A stretch of 64,000 nucleotides of DNA from Bacillus multifaciens (GTDB taxonomy: Bacteria; Bacillota; Bacilli; Bacillales; Bacillaceae_G), in assembly GCF_030756675.1 (NCBI RefSeq), contig NZ_JAVBXD010000013.1:38401-102400 (forward strand). Reading direction: 5' to 3'. Made by a program: the position numbers and the translations under genes. The notes beneath the pieces were generated by a model. It had not been told where the DNA came from and searched no databases. It was given only the letters and a program-made list of their open reading frames with translations. Positions within the stretch are counted from its first letter, which is position 1, and the number at the start of each line of letters is the position of its first letter. Shown here piece after piece: positions 34,001-42,728 of the stretch.

Positions 34001-34761
34001 ATAATGTAACCAGCATTGTACCAATCACTACTTTCTGGCACGTCTGTTTGATCCCCCCAAATTTGCGGCGAAGCTGGCGGTAAGTCAGCATACCAATCGT
34101 AGAAACTCAGCATCGGCCCGCCCATAAGCTGCATAAAGCGGCTGCCTGCTGCGTGACTTAACATTGACATCGCAGGAATTGGCGAGAAGCCAACATTTCG
34201 ATCTGGACCGTATTTGATTACTGTATATAGTAAGGAAGCAGAAACGAGCTGTAATACTTCATCCCAATTTGCACGAATGAAGCCGCCTTTTCCGCGAGCA
34301 CTTTTATATGCGCGTGCTTTTTCTGGATTTTCAACAATGCTTTTCCAAGCATCTAACGGCGATTCATGTTTTTGTAGTTCTTCTTGCCACATATTCCAAA
34401 GGACGCCGCGTACATATGGGTATTTCACGCGAAGCGGACTATAAATATACCAAGAAAAGCTTGCTCCGCGCGGACATCCGCGTGGCTCAAAGTCTGGCAT
34501 ATCAGGACCAGTAGACGGATAATTTAGTTCTTGTCCTTCCCAGGTGACAATTCCATCCTTTACGTAAATATTCCAGCTGCAAGAACCGGTGCAGTTTACA
34601 CCATGTGTGGAGCGGATTACTTTATCATGTTGCCATCGTTTTCGATAGGCATTTTCCCATTCCCGGTCTTCATACGTTTCTTGCGTATGATTATCGTTAT
34701 AACGATCTATTGGAGAAAAATATTTTAAACGTTGCATGAGTGGTGATAGTTTCTTTTTCAT
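31078..34761 (-). CDS. narG: Respiratory nitrate reductase alpha subunit
   Basis: 1227 residues, molybdopterin oxidoreductase. The FS0 cluster motif HGVNCTGSCSW with the distal Cys in RGCPRGASF, the Mo-ligand Asp region FYDWYADLPPASPQIWG and the MGD-binding segment TWGSNVPLTRTPDAHF are all present. It reduces nitrate to nitrite on the cytoplasmic face. ATG 34761 has AAAAGGAGTGAACAAT upstream; the frame extends to 34842 across the promoter and is not used. It is first gene of narGHJI, under the Fnr-type promoter at 34794-34843. Confidence 0.97.
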   Translation of the reverse strand: MKKKLSPLMQRLKYFSPIDRYNDNHTQETYEDREWENAYRKRWQHDKVIRSTHGVNCTGSCSWNIYVKDGIVTWEGQELNYPSTGPDMPDFEPRGCPRGASFSWYIYSPLRVKYPYVRGVLWNMWQEELQKHESPLDAWKSIVENPEKARAYKSARGKGGFIRANWDEVLQLVSASLLYTVIKYGPDRNVGFSPIPAMSMLSHAAGSRFMQLMGGPMLSFYDWYADLPPASPQIWGDQTDVPESSDWYNAGYIMTWGSNVPLTRTPDAHFLAEVRYKGTKVVSVSPDFAESTKFADDWISVKQGTDGALAMAMGHVILQEFYVDKQVDYFINYAKQYTDFPFLVTLKQQEGQFVADRFLNATDIGRETKLGEWKPVLWNDNSLDFATPHGTMGSRWDNEKKWNLRLEDEQTGEKIDPRLSLLGMEDAIGTVQIPYFSDDGNEVLERTIPVKKITTPNGDLFVTTVYDLTLANYGVDRGLGGPEPKSFDEDVPFTPAWQEKMTGVKRELIIQIAREFAQNAVDTNGRSMIIVGAGINHWFNSDTIYRAVLNLVLLVGAQGVNGGGWAHYVGQEKLRPAEGWQTIATAKDWQGPPKLQNGTSFFYFVTDQWRYEDTPVGHLASPVVGNSRYQHHGDYNVLAARLGWLPSYPTFEKNGIELYTEAVASGATTQEEIGKYVAEKLKNKELKFAIEDPDNKNNFPRNLFVWRANLISSSGKGHEYFLKHLLGTTNGLMNDDSDSLRPEEIKWHEEAPEGKLDLLINLDFRMAGTALYSDIVLPASTWYEKHDLSSTDMHPFVHPFNPAIGSPWEARSDWDIFCSLSKAVSDLAQKLDLEPMKEVVATPLLHDTPQELAQPLGQIKDWSKGECEPIPGKTMPQIHVVERDYKTIYDKMTALGPNVGKQPIGTKGISWSAEKEYEQLKSKLGVIRTDSIAKGCPNITEAINAAEAVLTLSSTTNGHMAVKAWEALEKQTDLQLRDLAEEREEECFTFEQITAQPKTVITSPAFSGSEKGGRRYSPFTTNVERLIPWRTITGRQSFYLDHDMMKEFGETMATFKPILQHKPFRKSRPEVEGKEITLNYLTPHNKWSIHSMYFDALPMLTLFRGGPTVWMNKDDAAEAGVADNDWIECFNRNGVVVARAVVTHRMPRGMAFMHHAQDRHINVPGTNLTSNRGGTHNSPTRIHVKPTHMIGGYGQLSYGFNYYGPTGNQRDLNVVIRKLKEVDWLED

Positions 34762-34793
34762 ATTGTTCACTCCTTTTTTGCGTCTCTCTTGCT

Positions 34794-34843
34794 TACTTTC
34801 ACTATAAGAGGGCACACAAAATAGAGATGTGATATCCATCACA
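34794..34843 (-). promoter_or_regulatory. Fnr-dependent promoter of narGHJI
   Basis: TGTGATATCCATCACA (34828-34843) is a perfect TGTGA-N6-TCACA Fnr palindrome. On the minus strand a -10 hexamer TATAGT lies at 34806-34801, predicting a start near 34794 with the site centred at -41.5, the class II activator position. The leader would be about 32 nt. Confidence 0.88.
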
Positions 34844-34894
34844 GTTCAACAGATTGTCAAAAAATTATTGATATATAAGGGAAAATGAAAAAAA

Positions 34895-34910
34895 TGTGAT
34901 ATTTTGCACA
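34895..34910. promoter_or_regulatory. Second Fnr-like site upstream of narG
   Basis: TGTGATATTTTGCACA matches the palindrome with one mismatch in the right arm. Its centre is at -108.5 relative to the predicted narG start, so it may be an auxiliary site; a weak TATCAA at its own -10 distance also exists. Confidence 0.5.
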
Positions 34911-34974
34911 TCGTAAAATATGTTTTGTATGTAAAGTAGGGGGGAGAAAGAAAAAAGAGCAGCATCCTCAATCA

Positions 34975-35172
34975 TATATCCATTTTAAATTTCCGACACA
35001 TAAGCTGCTGCTATGCAGAATAAAACATGATTGCTACATGCGTGCTCCCTTTGTTTGAAACCTCGCAATGTGGCAGGAGAAGGCTCTGACCGCTTCTATG
35101 CACGGCCAGATGCTCTCGTCCCTCCTTAAAAAGAAAAGGGTTTTTATGTCGGTTTTTTAACTTGTATATATA
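34975..35172 (-). repeat. Dispersed stem-loop repeat, copy C, after fnr
   Basis: Carries the complement of CTGGCCGTGCATAGAAGCGGTCA and of AGGCATG-type flanks, ending GTATATATAG five bases before the fnr stop codon. It lies between fnr and the narG promoter in the sense direction of fnr. Confidence 0.78.
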
Positions 35173-35177
35173 GAATG

Positions 35178-35870
35178 CTACTCAATACTACAAATAGAAG
35201 TAGGGCAATCTTCACAAGCGATTGCACATTTTAAAAAGTGTAAATTATGGATGGTAATCTTGCCTTTATGAATAGAAATAATGTCTTGTTTCTTTAAATC
35301 ATTTAACATGCGATTGACACTTTCACGGGAGGTTGCACAGAAGTTTGCAAGTTCTTGATTCGTTAATGGCAGATCGATAAGAATGCCATCTTCTTTTAAA
35401 ATGCCATAACTATTCGTCATGCGAATGAGAGTGGAATAGAGTGCTCCCTTTTTGCCGTGCAATACTAAATCACGAAACTTCGTTTGCATTCTTCGTAAAT
35501 GTTCACTAACCCACTTCATAAATTCAAAGGCAAGAGCTGGTTTTTCCAGCAATGCTTTTTCTAATGCATCCCGCTTAATGACGCCGATTTCTGCATGTTC
35601 AAGCACTTTTGCATTCAATAAATATTTGGCGTTTTCCGTAAAGAGTGTAAGTTCCCCAATAATATCATTCTCCGAACAAATGCGTAGTGTCAATTCTTGA
35701 CCGTCGGCGCTAATCTTACTAATTTGCACTTTTCCCGAGTGAATAATATATAGTTCTTTTGCCTCCATACCTTCTTGGAAAATATAATGGGCTTTGCTCA
35801 CTTGCATTTTATATTCAACAGATGCGAGTAATTCTTTTAAATCATTTGATAATGCAGTACTGTTTGCCAC
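35178..35870 (-). CDS. fnr: Fnr, oxygen-sensing CRP-family activator
   Basis: 230 residues: cyclic-nucleotide-binding-type beta barrel (FQEGMEAKELYIIHSGKVQI), long dimer helix, helix-turn-helix LTNQELANFCATSRESVNRML, and a C-terminal cluster CAIACEDCPTSIC. The C-x2-C-x4-C spacing (Cys219, 222, 227) matches the Bacillus-type [4Fe-4S] Fnr, where an Asp (here perhaps Asp134) is the fourth ligand; an extra Cys215 is present. I choose GTG 35870 with AAGGGGTGA upstream over GTG 35879. It activates nar and moa genes when oxygen is low. Confidence 0.95.
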   Translation of the reverse strand: MANSTALSNDLKELLASVEYKMQVSKAHYIFQEGMEAKELYIIHSGKVQISKISADGQELTLRICSENDIIGELTLFTENAKYLLNAKVLEHAEIGVIKRDALEKALLEKPALAFEFMKWVSEHLRRMQTKFRDLVLHGKKGALYSTLIRMTNSYGILKEDGILIDLPLTNQELANFCATSRESVNRMLNDLKKQDIISIHKGKITIHNLHFLKCAIACEDCPTSICSIE

Positions 35871-36010
35871 AGCAGTCACCCCTTTTTTCCGAATAGTCTA
35901 TTTCTTATTTTGAATATAAATATAGTGAAAATGCAAGCGTTTTTTTCCTTTTCCGAATTGTGAACAGTTTTTGAACACATTTGTGAAGAATTTTCGAATG
36001 AGGAAATTGA

Positions 36011-36060
36011 TGTGAGAAATATCACAACAAAGATTATTGTTCTTTTTTATGATGAAGACA
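36011..36060 (+). promoter_or_regulatory. Fnr-dependent promoter of moaA
   Basis: TGTGAGAAATATCACA (36011-36026) is a perfect Fnr palindrome. A -10 TATGAT at 36048-36053 puts the start near 36060 with the site centred at -41.5. It lies between divergent fnr and moaA; no -10 is in register for fnr on the other strand. Confidence 0.85.
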
Positions 36061-36169
36061 AATGAAAGGCACCCCAAAAAAAGATAAAGTGCAAGAGCAA
36101 AACCACCCTAGTGTAAAAATATATTATAATAGAATAAAAGTGTATATACAGCAAGAAGGAGGGGTGAAG

Positions 36170-37183
36170 ATGGCTGAGAAGATTGTAGATGTATGGCAGC
36201 GTCCACTTCAAGATTTACGCATTTCTGTTATTGATCGTTGTAATTTTCGGTGCATGTATTGTATGCCGGCTGAAGTGTTTGGGCCAGATTATGCGTTTTT
36301 AAAAGAAGAGTTTCTGCTTACGTTTGATGAGATTGAGCGATTGGCTAAGCTTTTTGTTCGCATGGGCGTCAAGAAAATTCGCTTAACTGGCGGCGAACCG
36401 TTACTTCGTAAAGATTTACCACAGCTCATTACACGTCTTGTGAAATTAGAAGGCTTAACAGATATTGGGCTGACAACGAACGGCATTCATTTAACGAAGC
36501 AGGCAAAGGCGTTAAAAGAAGCAGGTTTACAGCGAGTAAACGTCAGCTTAGATGCGTTAGATGATGATGTGTTTCGAAGTATTAACGGCCGCAATGTAAG
36601 TACAAAACCTATATTAAGAGGAATTGAAGAAGCAAGATCCGCCGGTTTAGAAGTCAAAGTCAATATGGTCGTGAAAAAAGGAATGAATGATAACCAAATT
36701 TTGAAGATGGCCGCTTATTGTAAAGAGCAGTGCATCCCTCTTCGCTTTATCGAATTTATGGATGTTGGAAGTACGAACGGTTGGAACTTTGAACAAGTCA
36801 TTACAAAGAAAGAGTTAATTGATATGATTGGACGTATGTATCCAATTGAACCGATAGATCCTCATTATTTCGGTGAAGTAGCCAAGCGATATCGATATGT
36901 TGGAACTGAGGCCGAAGTTGGTTTTATTACTTCTGTTTCTGAATCATTTTGTTCTTCTTGTACGAGAGCGCGCATTTCAGCAGAAGGTCAGTTGTATACC
37001 TGTTTATTTGCGACGACAGGAACAGATTTGCGAACGATGATCCGTGGTGGAATAGATGATGAGGAGTTGTTTCAGATCGTACAAGATGTATGGAATAAGC
37101 GTAATGATCGTTATTCAGATGAACGAACGGAAGAAAGTGCAAATAGCCGCCCGAAAATTGAAATGTCATATATTGGCGGATAG
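36170..37183 (+). CDS. moaA: GTP 3',8-cyclase (molybdenum cofactor)
   Basis: 337 residues, radical-SAM enzyme: CNFRCMYC (Cys24, 28, 31) binds the SAM cluster, and [18 protein letters not shown] near the C-terminus holds the second cluster. The C-terminal GG is needed in MoaA activation. It makes 3',8-cyclo-dihydro-GTP from GTP. ATG 36170 follows GAAGGAGGGGTGAAG; the frame's earlier ATG at 36062 lies at the predicted transcription start and is not used. It is first gene of moaA-moeB. Confidence 0.96.
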   Translation: MAEKIVDVWQRPLQDLRISVIDRCNFRCMYCMPAEVFGPDYAFLKEEFLLTFDEIERLAKLFVRMGVKKIRLTGGEPLLRKDLPQLITRLVKLEGLTDIGLTTNGIHLTKQAKALKEAGLQRVNVSLDALDDDVFRSINGRNVSTKPILRGIEEARSAGLEVKVNMVVKKGMNDNQILKMAAYCKEQCIPLRFIEFMDVGSTNGWNFEQVITKKELIDMIGRMYPIEPIDPHYFGEVAKRYRYVGTEAEVGFITSVSESFCSSCTRARISAEGQLYTCLFATTGTDLRTMIRGGIDDEELFQIVQDVWNKRNDRYSDERTEESANSRPKIEMSYIGG

Positions 37184-37198
37184 AGAGAAGGGGTTAAG

Positions 37199-38212
37199 AT
37201 GCAAGAGCGGTACTCACGGCAAATACTATTTTCTGAGATTGGGGAAGCTGGGCAGCGCAATTTAAATGAAAAACACGTATTAATCATTGGTGCTGGTGCA
37301 CTTGGTACAGCAAATGCTGAGGCACTTGTTCGGGCAGGAATTGGCAAGTTGACGATTGCAGATCGTGATTATGTTGAATGGAGTAATTTACAAAGGCAGC
37401 AATTATATACGGAAGAAGATGCGAGGTGTTATGTGCCGAAAGCAGTTGCAGCAGCGCAGCATTTGAGGCGAATAAATTCTGATGTAGCTATTAGGCCAGT
37501 TGTAACGGATGTAACGGTACAAGAAATGGAGCAGCTTGTGCAAAACGTAGATATCATAATTGATGCGACAGATAATTTCGATACGCGTCTTCTTATTAAC
37601 GATATTTCACAAAAGTATAACGTACCGTGGATATACGGTGGCTGTGTTGGGAGTTACGGTGTAACATATACAATTATTCCAGGGAAAACACCATGCTTTC
37701 GCTGTTTAATGGAGCATCCAACGAGCAGTGCAACGTGTGATACAGCGGGAATTATTCAACCAGCCGTGCAAATGGTTGTTGCGTATCAAGTTGCGGAAGC
37801 TTTAAAAATATTAGTTGGAGACTTTGAAGCACTAAGGGAAACGATGGTATCATTTGATCTTTGGAACAATCAGTATATGGCATTTAAAGTAAACAGGCAG
37901 AAGAAAGAAAACTGTCTATCGTGCGGCAAGCTTCGAACATATCCAAGCTTAAAGTTTGAAGCACAAACGAAAACAGAAGTATTATGCGGCCGCAATACAG
38001 TTCAAATTCGCCCAGGCATAAATCAGCCTCTTAACTTAGAAGAAATAGAAAAGCGCTTACAAAGAAGCGTGCCAGTACAGAGGACGCCGTATTTATTATC
38101 ATTTCACACTGATGAATATCGCTTCGTTTTATTTCAAGATGGGCGAGCCTTTGTTCATGGTACAAATGATATACAAGTGGCAAAACGACTATATGCACGT
38201 TACATAGGTTGA
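37199..38212 (+). CDS. moeB: MoeB/ThiF-type adenylyltransferase
   Basis: 337 residues, E1-like fold: nucleotide-binding GAGALG (31-36), DRDYVEWSNLQRQQL, IDATDNFDTR and zinc cysteines in CFRCLMEH and CLSCGK. The additional C-terminal 80 residues are poorly conserved (beta-grasp-like, IRPGINQPLNLEEIEKRL). It adenylates the C-terminal Gly of MoaD. It is in the moa region, 15 bp after moaA, which favours MoeB over ThiF. Confidence 0.88.
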   Translation: MQERYSRQILFSEIGEAGQRNLNEKHVLIIGAGALGTANAEALVRAGIGKLTIADRDYVEWSNLQRQQLYTEEDARCYVPKAVAAAQHLRRINSDVAIRPVVTDVTVQEMEQLVQNVDIIIDATDNFDTRLLINDISQKYNVPWIYGGCVGSYGVTYTIIPGKTPCFRCLMEHPTSSATCDTAGIIQPAVQMVVAYQVAEALKILVGDFEALRETMVSFDLWNNQYMAFKVNRQKKENCLSCGKLRTYPSLKFEAQTKTEVLCGRNTVQIRPGINQPLNLEEIEKRLQRSVPVQRTPYLLSFHTDEYRFVLFQDGRAFVHGTNDIQVAKRLYARYIG

Positions 38213-38243
38213 ATCCAAAGGTGAGTACCTTTGGATTCAACGA
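38208..38243. terminator. Terminator between moeB and moaC
   Basis: GTTGAATCCAAAGGT / ACCTTTGGATTCAAC, a perfect 15-bp stem with a 4-nt loop. The T-tract is poor on both strands, but position between convergent genes supports a bidirectional terminator. Confidence 0.7.
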
Positions 38244-38249
38244 GAGAAT

Positions 38250-38738
38250 TTAAGATAGATCTCGTGAATAATCACCGCTTTTGCCGCCTGTTTTTTCAAG
38301 CAAGTATGTTTCACCGATGATCATGCCTTTGTCGACAGCTTTGCACATGTCATATACAGTAAGAGCGGTAGCAGAAGCAGCTGTTAAGGCTTCCATTTCA
38401 ACACCAGTACTGCCTTCTGTTTTCACTTTTACTTCAATAAGCAAAAGATATTGTTCATCTGCAATATGCCAGTTAAAGGAAATATCGACACCTTTTAGAA
38501 GGAGTGGATGACACATCGGAATAATATCAGAAGTGCGCTTTGCCGCCATAATACCGGCAATTTGTGCAACGGCTAGGACATCGCCTTTTCCGATTTCATT
38601 ATGAGTGATTTTATTATAAATTCCTTTTGTCAAGGTGATGCTTGAACGAGCAATAGCTGTGCGCACAGTAATTTTCTTATCACTAATATCGACCATCTTG
38701 GCGCGGCCTTGGTCATTAAAATGAGTAAATGAAGACAT
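38250..38738 (-). CDS. moaC: Cyclic pyranopterin monophosphate synthase
   Basis: 162 residues. Family motifs: [64 protein letters not shown]. It forms cPMP from the MoaA product. ATG 38738 has TTGAAGGAGGAATTTC; the frame to 38855 crosses the promoter and is not used. It is on the opposite strand to the other moa genes but shares the Fnr-type control region with them. Confidence 0.96.
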   Translation of the reverse strand: MSSFTHFNDQGRAKMVDISDKKITVRTAIARSSITLTKGIYNKITHNEIGKGDVLAVAQIAGIMAAKRTSDIIPMCHPLLLKGVDISFNWHIADEQYLLLIEVKVKTEGSTGVEMEALTAASATALTVYDMCKAVDKGMIIGETYLLEKTGGKSGDYSRDLS

Positions 38739-38768
38739 GAAATTCCTCCTTGAAGTAATTGCTATTAT

Positions 38769-38818
38769 GATTAGCATTGTACAATAAAAATTGTAATAAA
38801 GATGTGATATTTTGCAAA
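38769..38818 (-). promoter_or_regulatory. Candidate Fnr-dependent promoter of moaC
   Basis: TGTGATATTTTGCAAA (38803-38818) has one perfect half-site and a degenerate other. On the minus strand TACAAT at 38781-38776 is a good -10 and places the site centre at -41.5 from a start near 38769, 31 nt before the moaC ATG. The identical geometry at narG and moaA supports it. Confidence 0.6.
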
Positions 38819-38830
38819 TGCGGGGTGAAA

Positions 38831-40126
38831 ATGATGCTAGAAAAACGAATACCAATTGCTGTTAGTGATGCAGTAGCACGTGTAATGGAGTATGCACGGC
38901 GCGGAGAAATTGAGCGCGTACCGCTTACGGAAAGTTATGGACGAATTCTTGGGGAAGATGTAGTTGCTGATCATGATGTGCCTCATTTCGACCGATCGCC
39001 GTACGATGGTTTTGCGGTCCGGGCAGAAGATACACAAAAAGCAAGTTATGAACATCCAGCCGAATTTGAAGTTGTCGGAGAAATTGGTGCTGGTTCTGTT
39101 TTTACGGAGGAAGTGAAGGCATTTCAAGCGGTGCGAATTATGACCGGTGCAGCGATTCCAACTGGCTGTGATGCGGTTGTCATGCTTGAGCTTACGGAAG
39201 GTTTTCAACAAGGCGAAAAGACATATATGAAATTGAAGCGTCCGTTTCAGTCAGGTGATAATATTTCACGCAAGGGTGAAGATGTCAGGAAACATCATGT
39301 GCTTGTCGAAAAAGGAACGACGATTAACCCAGGAGTGGCAGCGCTTCTTGCAACGTTTGGCTATAGTGAAGTAGCCACCGTAAAGCGTCCGGTTATTGGA
39401 ATTGTGACGACAGGAAGTGAATTGTTAGAAGTTCATCAGCCGCTTGAACCGGGGAAAATTCGCAACAGTAACTCATATATGATCGCTGCGCAAATTATGC
39501 GAGCAGGCGGAACGGTTCGGTATTATGGACAATTCGCAGATGACTTTGACACTTGCTATGAGATGGTGAAAAAGACAATGGAAGAAGTTGATATTCTCAT
39601 TACGACAGGCGGTGTGTCAGTTGGTGATTATGACTACTTACCAGCTATTTATGAGACTATTGGAGCGAACGTACTGTTCAATAAAGTAGCGATGCGCCCG
39701 GGAAGTGTAACGACAGTAGCGGAAGTAAATGGAAAGTTACTGTTTGGATTATCAGGGAATCCATCTGCTTGCTATGTTGGGTTTGAATTGTTTGTACATC
39801 CGGTTGTTCGAACATATCTACAGGTGAAAGAGCCTCATATGTACCGCGGTGATGCCATTTTAATGAAGGGGTTCCCGAAAGCAAATCCATTTACACGCTT
39901 TGTTAGAGGGAAAGTAGAAATTGAAAAGGGAAGGCTACAAGCCGTGCCAGTTGGACTTGATAAATCCAGTGCTATTTCTTCACTCGCCGATGCGAATGCG
40001 TTTATCGTTCTGCCAGGTGGCACGCGTGGTTTTGAAGAAGGTATGACGGTTACCGTCCTTTTATTAGACAAAGAGCAAGGAAGTGAGTGGCCGTGGAAAG
40101 AGCCGTTCCAGTCTTACAAATCGTAG
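38831..40126 (+). CDS. moeA: Molybdopterin molybdotransferase
   Basis: 431 residues. MoeA motifs: [58 protein letters not shown] and [17 protein letters not shown]. It inserts molybdate into adenylated molybdopterin. GGGGTGA lies close before ATG 38831; the next codon (38834) is also ATG and is equally likely. It heads moeA-mobB-moaE-moaD, with overlaps at each junction. Confidence 0.95.
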   Translation: MMLEKRIPIAVSDAVARVMEYARRGEIERVPLTESYGRILGEDVVADHDVPHFDRSPYDGFAVRAEDTQKASYEHPAEFEVVGEIGAGSVFTEEVKAFQAVRIMTGAAIPTGCDAVVMLELTEGFQQGEKTYMKLKRPFQSGDNISRKGEDVRKHHVLVEKGTTINPGVAALLATFGYSEVATVKRPVIGIVTTGSELLEVHQPLEPGKIRNSNSYMIAAQIMRAGGTVRYYGQFADDFDTCYEMVKKTMEEVDILITTGGVSVGDYDYLPAIYETIGANVLFNKVAMRPGSVTTVAEVNGKLLFGLSGNPSACYVGFELFVHPVVRTYLQVKEPHMYRGDAILMKGFPKANPFTRFVRGKVEIEKGRLQAVPVGLDKSSAISSLADANAFIVLPGGTRGFEEGMTVTVLLLDKEQGSEWPWKEPFQSYKS

Positions 40127-40608
40127 GATATCAAAATAGTGGGAAGACAACTTTGACAGAGAAGCTGATTAAAGCGCTAACGAATGAAGGTGTGAAAGTA
40201 GGCGCAATTAAGCATCACGGCCACGGAGGATATCCAGAATTGCCGCTGCAAAAAGATAGCGAACGCCATAGAGAGGCTGGAGCGATTGTCAGCGCGGTAG
40301 AAGGGGACGGATTATTGTCTTTATCCGCTAAGGGCGACTGGTCTTTAGAAAAACTCATTCGTTTGTATACATGTTTTGAAGCAGAAGTCATAATCGTTGA
40401 AGGCTATAAAAAAGAACGATACCCGAAAGTTGTTTTACTTCGGTCAGAGGAAGATGCTTCTTTATTAGAAAGTGTAGAAAATGTGATCGCTGTTATTGTA
40501 TGGGATGAGGCTTTAAAAACAGGACAAGAAAGCTATCAAGTTTTTCATATAACAGAAGATGAAAAGTTTATAAATTGGTTCGTCCAAAGAATGAGGGATG
40601 CAAAATGA
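40087..40608 (+). CDS. mobB: Molybdopterin-guanine dinucleotide biosynthesis adapter MobB
   Basis: 173 residues, P-loop GTPase: Walker [10 protein letters not shown] (14-22), then AIKHHGHGG and VIIVEGYKKERYPKVVLLR. MobB assists MobA in making the bis-MGD cofactor used by NarG; mobA itself is not in the window. GTG 40087 lies 40 bp inside moeA, with AAGGAAGTGA upstream, implying coupling. Confidence 0.93.
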   Translation: MAVERAVPVLQIVGYQNSGKTTLTEKLIKALTNEGVKVGAIKHHGHGGYPELPLQKDSERHREAGAIVSAVEGDGLLSLSAKGDWSLEKLIRLYTCFEAEVIIVEGYKKERYPKVVLLRSEEDASLLESVENVIAVIVWDEALKTGQESYQVFHITEDEKFINWFVQRMRDAK

Positions 40609-41075
40609 CAAAGACGTATTTTGAAGTAGTGGATACACCGATTTCTATTGAAGAAATAGCGCAGAAAGTGATTCGCCGTGAATGCGGCGCTGTGACGACA
40701 TTCATTGGTACAGTGCGCGAATTTACGAAAGGACGACGTACGCTTTATCTAGAATATGCTGCGTATCGTTCGATGGCAGAAAAGATGCTTGCCAAAATTG
40801 GAGAAGAAACGAAAGAAAAATGGCCAGGAACACATGTAGCAATTTCGCATCGCATCGGTACATTGCAAATTTCTGATATTGCGGTAGTTGTTGCTGTATC
40901 GACGCCGCACCGAAAAGCAGCATACGAGGCAAATGAGTACATTATGGAGCGTATTAAACAAATTGTTCCCATTTGGAAGAAAGAGTTTTGGGAAGACGGT
41001 GAGAAATGGATTGGCGATCAATTAGAGAAAACATCGTATCCAAACGGAGAACCAGAAAAGGAGAATGCGGAATGA
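40605..41075 (+). CDS. moaE: Molybdopterin synthase large subunit
   Basis: 156 residues. Motifs GAVTTFIGTVREFTKG, LYLEYAAYRSMAEKM, HRIGTLQISDIAVVVAVS and PIWKKEFWEDGEKWIG (active-site Lys in WKKE). The ATG at 40605 overlaps the mobB stop (ATGA). With MoaD it forms the heterotetramer that inserts sulfur into cPMP. Confidence 0.96.
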   Translation: MTKTYFEVVDTPISIEEIAQKVIRRECGAVTTFIGTVREFTKGRRTLYLEYAAYRSMAEKMLAKIGEETKEKWPGTHVAISHRIGTLQISDIAVVVAVSTPHRKAAYEANEYIMERIKQIVPIWKKEFWEDGEKWIGDQLEKTSYPNGEPEKENAE

Positions 41076-41305
41076 TTACAGTATTATTATTTGCTCATTT
41101 GCAAGAAGAAGCTGGAACACACCAATTACAAATTGATGCACAAAACCTTGCAGTAGCAGAGTTAAAGGAGCTTGTAACGAAAGACTATAATATCTCCCTT
41201 TCTCAGCACACAATGGTAGCAATTAATGAGGAATATGCGAATGAAGATGATATCATCCAAGATGGTGATGTAGTCGCATTGATTCCACCAGTAAGCGGCG
41301 GGTGA
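41072..41305 (+). CDS. moaD: Molybdopterin synthase sulfur carrier subunit
   Basis: 77 residues, ubiquitin-like beta-grasp protein ending in the essential Gly-Gly (LIPPVSGG). ATG 41072 overlaps the moaE stop by ATGA; the frame upstream lies inside moaE. It is thiocarboxylated at its C-terminus after MoeB activation. Confidence 0.95.
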   Translation: MITVLLFAHLQEEAGTHQLQIDAQNLAVAELKELVTKDYNISLSQHTMVAINEEYANEDDIIQDGDVVALIPPVSGG

Positions 41306-41310
41306 TTCTT

Positions 41311-41345
41311 TCCTGCCTAATCATGAAAGAGCGTGATTAGGCAGA
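41311..41345 (+). other. Stem-loop between moaD and narK
   Basis: CTGCCTAATCA / TGATTAGGCAG with a 10-nt loop and no T-run. Rather than a strong terminator it may be a processing or attenuation hairpin that lets some transcripts continue into narK, which has no convincing promoter of its own. Confidence 0.5.
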
Positions 41346-41396
41346 AGGGAAGCAATAGAAAATGTGAAATATTGAACAAAACAGGAGGAGAGACTG

Positions 41397-42566
41397 ATGA
41401 AAAGTCCGAATTTTCAGTTAGGATTACAAACTTCAAATCTTATACTTGGCTTTATGGTATGGGTGATTTTATCTTCTTTAATGCCATTTATTAAAGCAGA
41501 CATTGCATTAACAGCGGGGCAAATTTCTCTTGTCACGGCAGTACCAGTGATTTTAGGCTCTATTCTTCGCATTCCAATTGGTTACTGGACCAATCGTTAC
41601 GGAGCAAGAAAATTATTCTTTATTAGTTTTATTATTCTATTATTCCCTGTCTTTTATATTAGTATGGCAACATCGATGCTAGATTTAATTATTGGCGGTT
41701 TATTTGCTGGAATTGGCGGTGCTGTATTCTCTGTAGGGGTAACATCTCTTCTGAAATACTATCCGAAAGAAAAGCATGGTTTTGTAAACGGTATATACGG
41801 GATAGGAAATATAGGAACAGCGGTTACATCGTTCCTTGCACCAGTACTTGCAACTTCATTTGGCTGGAGAACAACGGTACAAATGTACTTAATATTACTC
41901 GCTGCATTTGCATTAGCAAACTTCCTGTTAGGAGATCGTAACGAGAAAAAGGTAAATACATCATTAACGGAACAAATTAAAGGTGTTTATAAAAATGAAA
42001 AGCTTTGGTTCTTATGTATTTTCTATTTCTTAACTTTCGGTTCGTTCGTCGCATTTACAGTTTATTTACCGAACTTCCTCGTATCTCACTTCGGCTTAGC
42101 GAAAGTAGATGCGGGATTACGTACAGCTGGTTTTATTGCATTAGCAACAATTATGCGTCCGATTGGCGGCTGGCTCGGCGACAAATTTAATCCATTTAAA
42201 ATTTTAATCTTTGTCTTTACCGGTTTAACATTAGCAGGAATTATTTTATCATTCATGCCAAAGATGAATGTATACACATTCGGTTGTTTATTAGTTGCTT
42301 TTTGCGCTGGTACTGGAAATGGAACAATCTTTAAACTTGTACCAATGTATTTCTCCAAGCAAGCTGGTATTGTAAATGGTCTTGTATCGGCACTTGGTGG
42401 ACTTGGTGGTTTCTTCCCGCCATTAATCTTAACGTTATTATTCCAACTGACAGGCCATTATGCAATTGGATTTATGGCGTTATCAGAAGTAGCACTTGCT
42501 TGTTTAGTTATTACAGTTTGGATGTATAGTCAAGAGAAGTTACTTGCGGTGTTACAGCATAGATAG
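41397..42566 (+). CDS. narK: Nitrate/nitrite transporter, MFS
   Basis: 389 residues, 12 membrane helices. The NNP signature is present as GIGGAVFSVGVTSLLKYYPKEKHGFVNGIYGIGNIGTA (split in the two conserved glycine-rich stretches) and again in the second half (AGTGNGTIFKLVPMYFSKQAGIVNGL). It exports nitrite or exchanges it for nitrate during anaerobic respiration. ACAGGAGGAGAG precedes ATG 41397. Confidence 0.94.
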   Translation: MKSPNFQLGLQTSNLILGFMVWVILSSLMPFIKADIALTAGQISLVTAVPVILGSILRIPIGYWTNRYGARKLFFISFIILLFPVFYISMATSMLDLIIGGLFAGIGGAVFSVGVTSLLKYYPKEKHGFVNGIYGIGNIGTAVTSFLAPVLATSFGWRTTVQMYLILLAAFALANFLLGDRNEKKVNTSLTEQIKGVYKNEKLWFLCIFYFLTFGSFVAFTVYLPNFLVSHFGLAKVDAGLRTAGFIALATIMRPIGGWLGDKFNPFKILIFVFTGLTLAGIILSFMPKMNVYTFGCLLVAFCAGTGNGTIFKLVPMYFSKQAGIVNGLVSALGGLGGFFPPLILTLLFQLTGHYAIGFMALSEVALACLVITVWMYSQEKLLAVLQHR

Positions 42567-42576
42567 GAAAAGAGGG

Positions 42577-42612
42577 TGTCTCCAAGTTGCGATTTTGGAG
42601 ACACCTTTTTGA
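42577..42612 (+). terminator. narK terminator
   Basis: GGTGTCTCCAA / TTGGAGACACC followed by TTTTT. Confidence 0.9.
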
Positions 42613-42728
42613 GTTTGAAAGAGAGTGTGTTCATAAGTTTACATAAATAAATGAGAGAGGAATTATCTCAATAGTATAAGCATACTAGTTTATAGAGTTT
42701 ATCTTTATGCATAAGGGGAATGAGGATA

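Noticed and set aside
34762-34842. narG extension upstream of 34761
   Set aside because: The extension covers the -10, the predicted start and the Fnr site, and a good ribosome site precedes ATG 34761.
41363-41378. Fnr site for narK (TGTGAAATATTGAACA)
   Set aside because: Only one half-site, and a start 41.5 bp downstream would fall inside the narK coding region. narK more likely shares the upstream moe/moa transcript.
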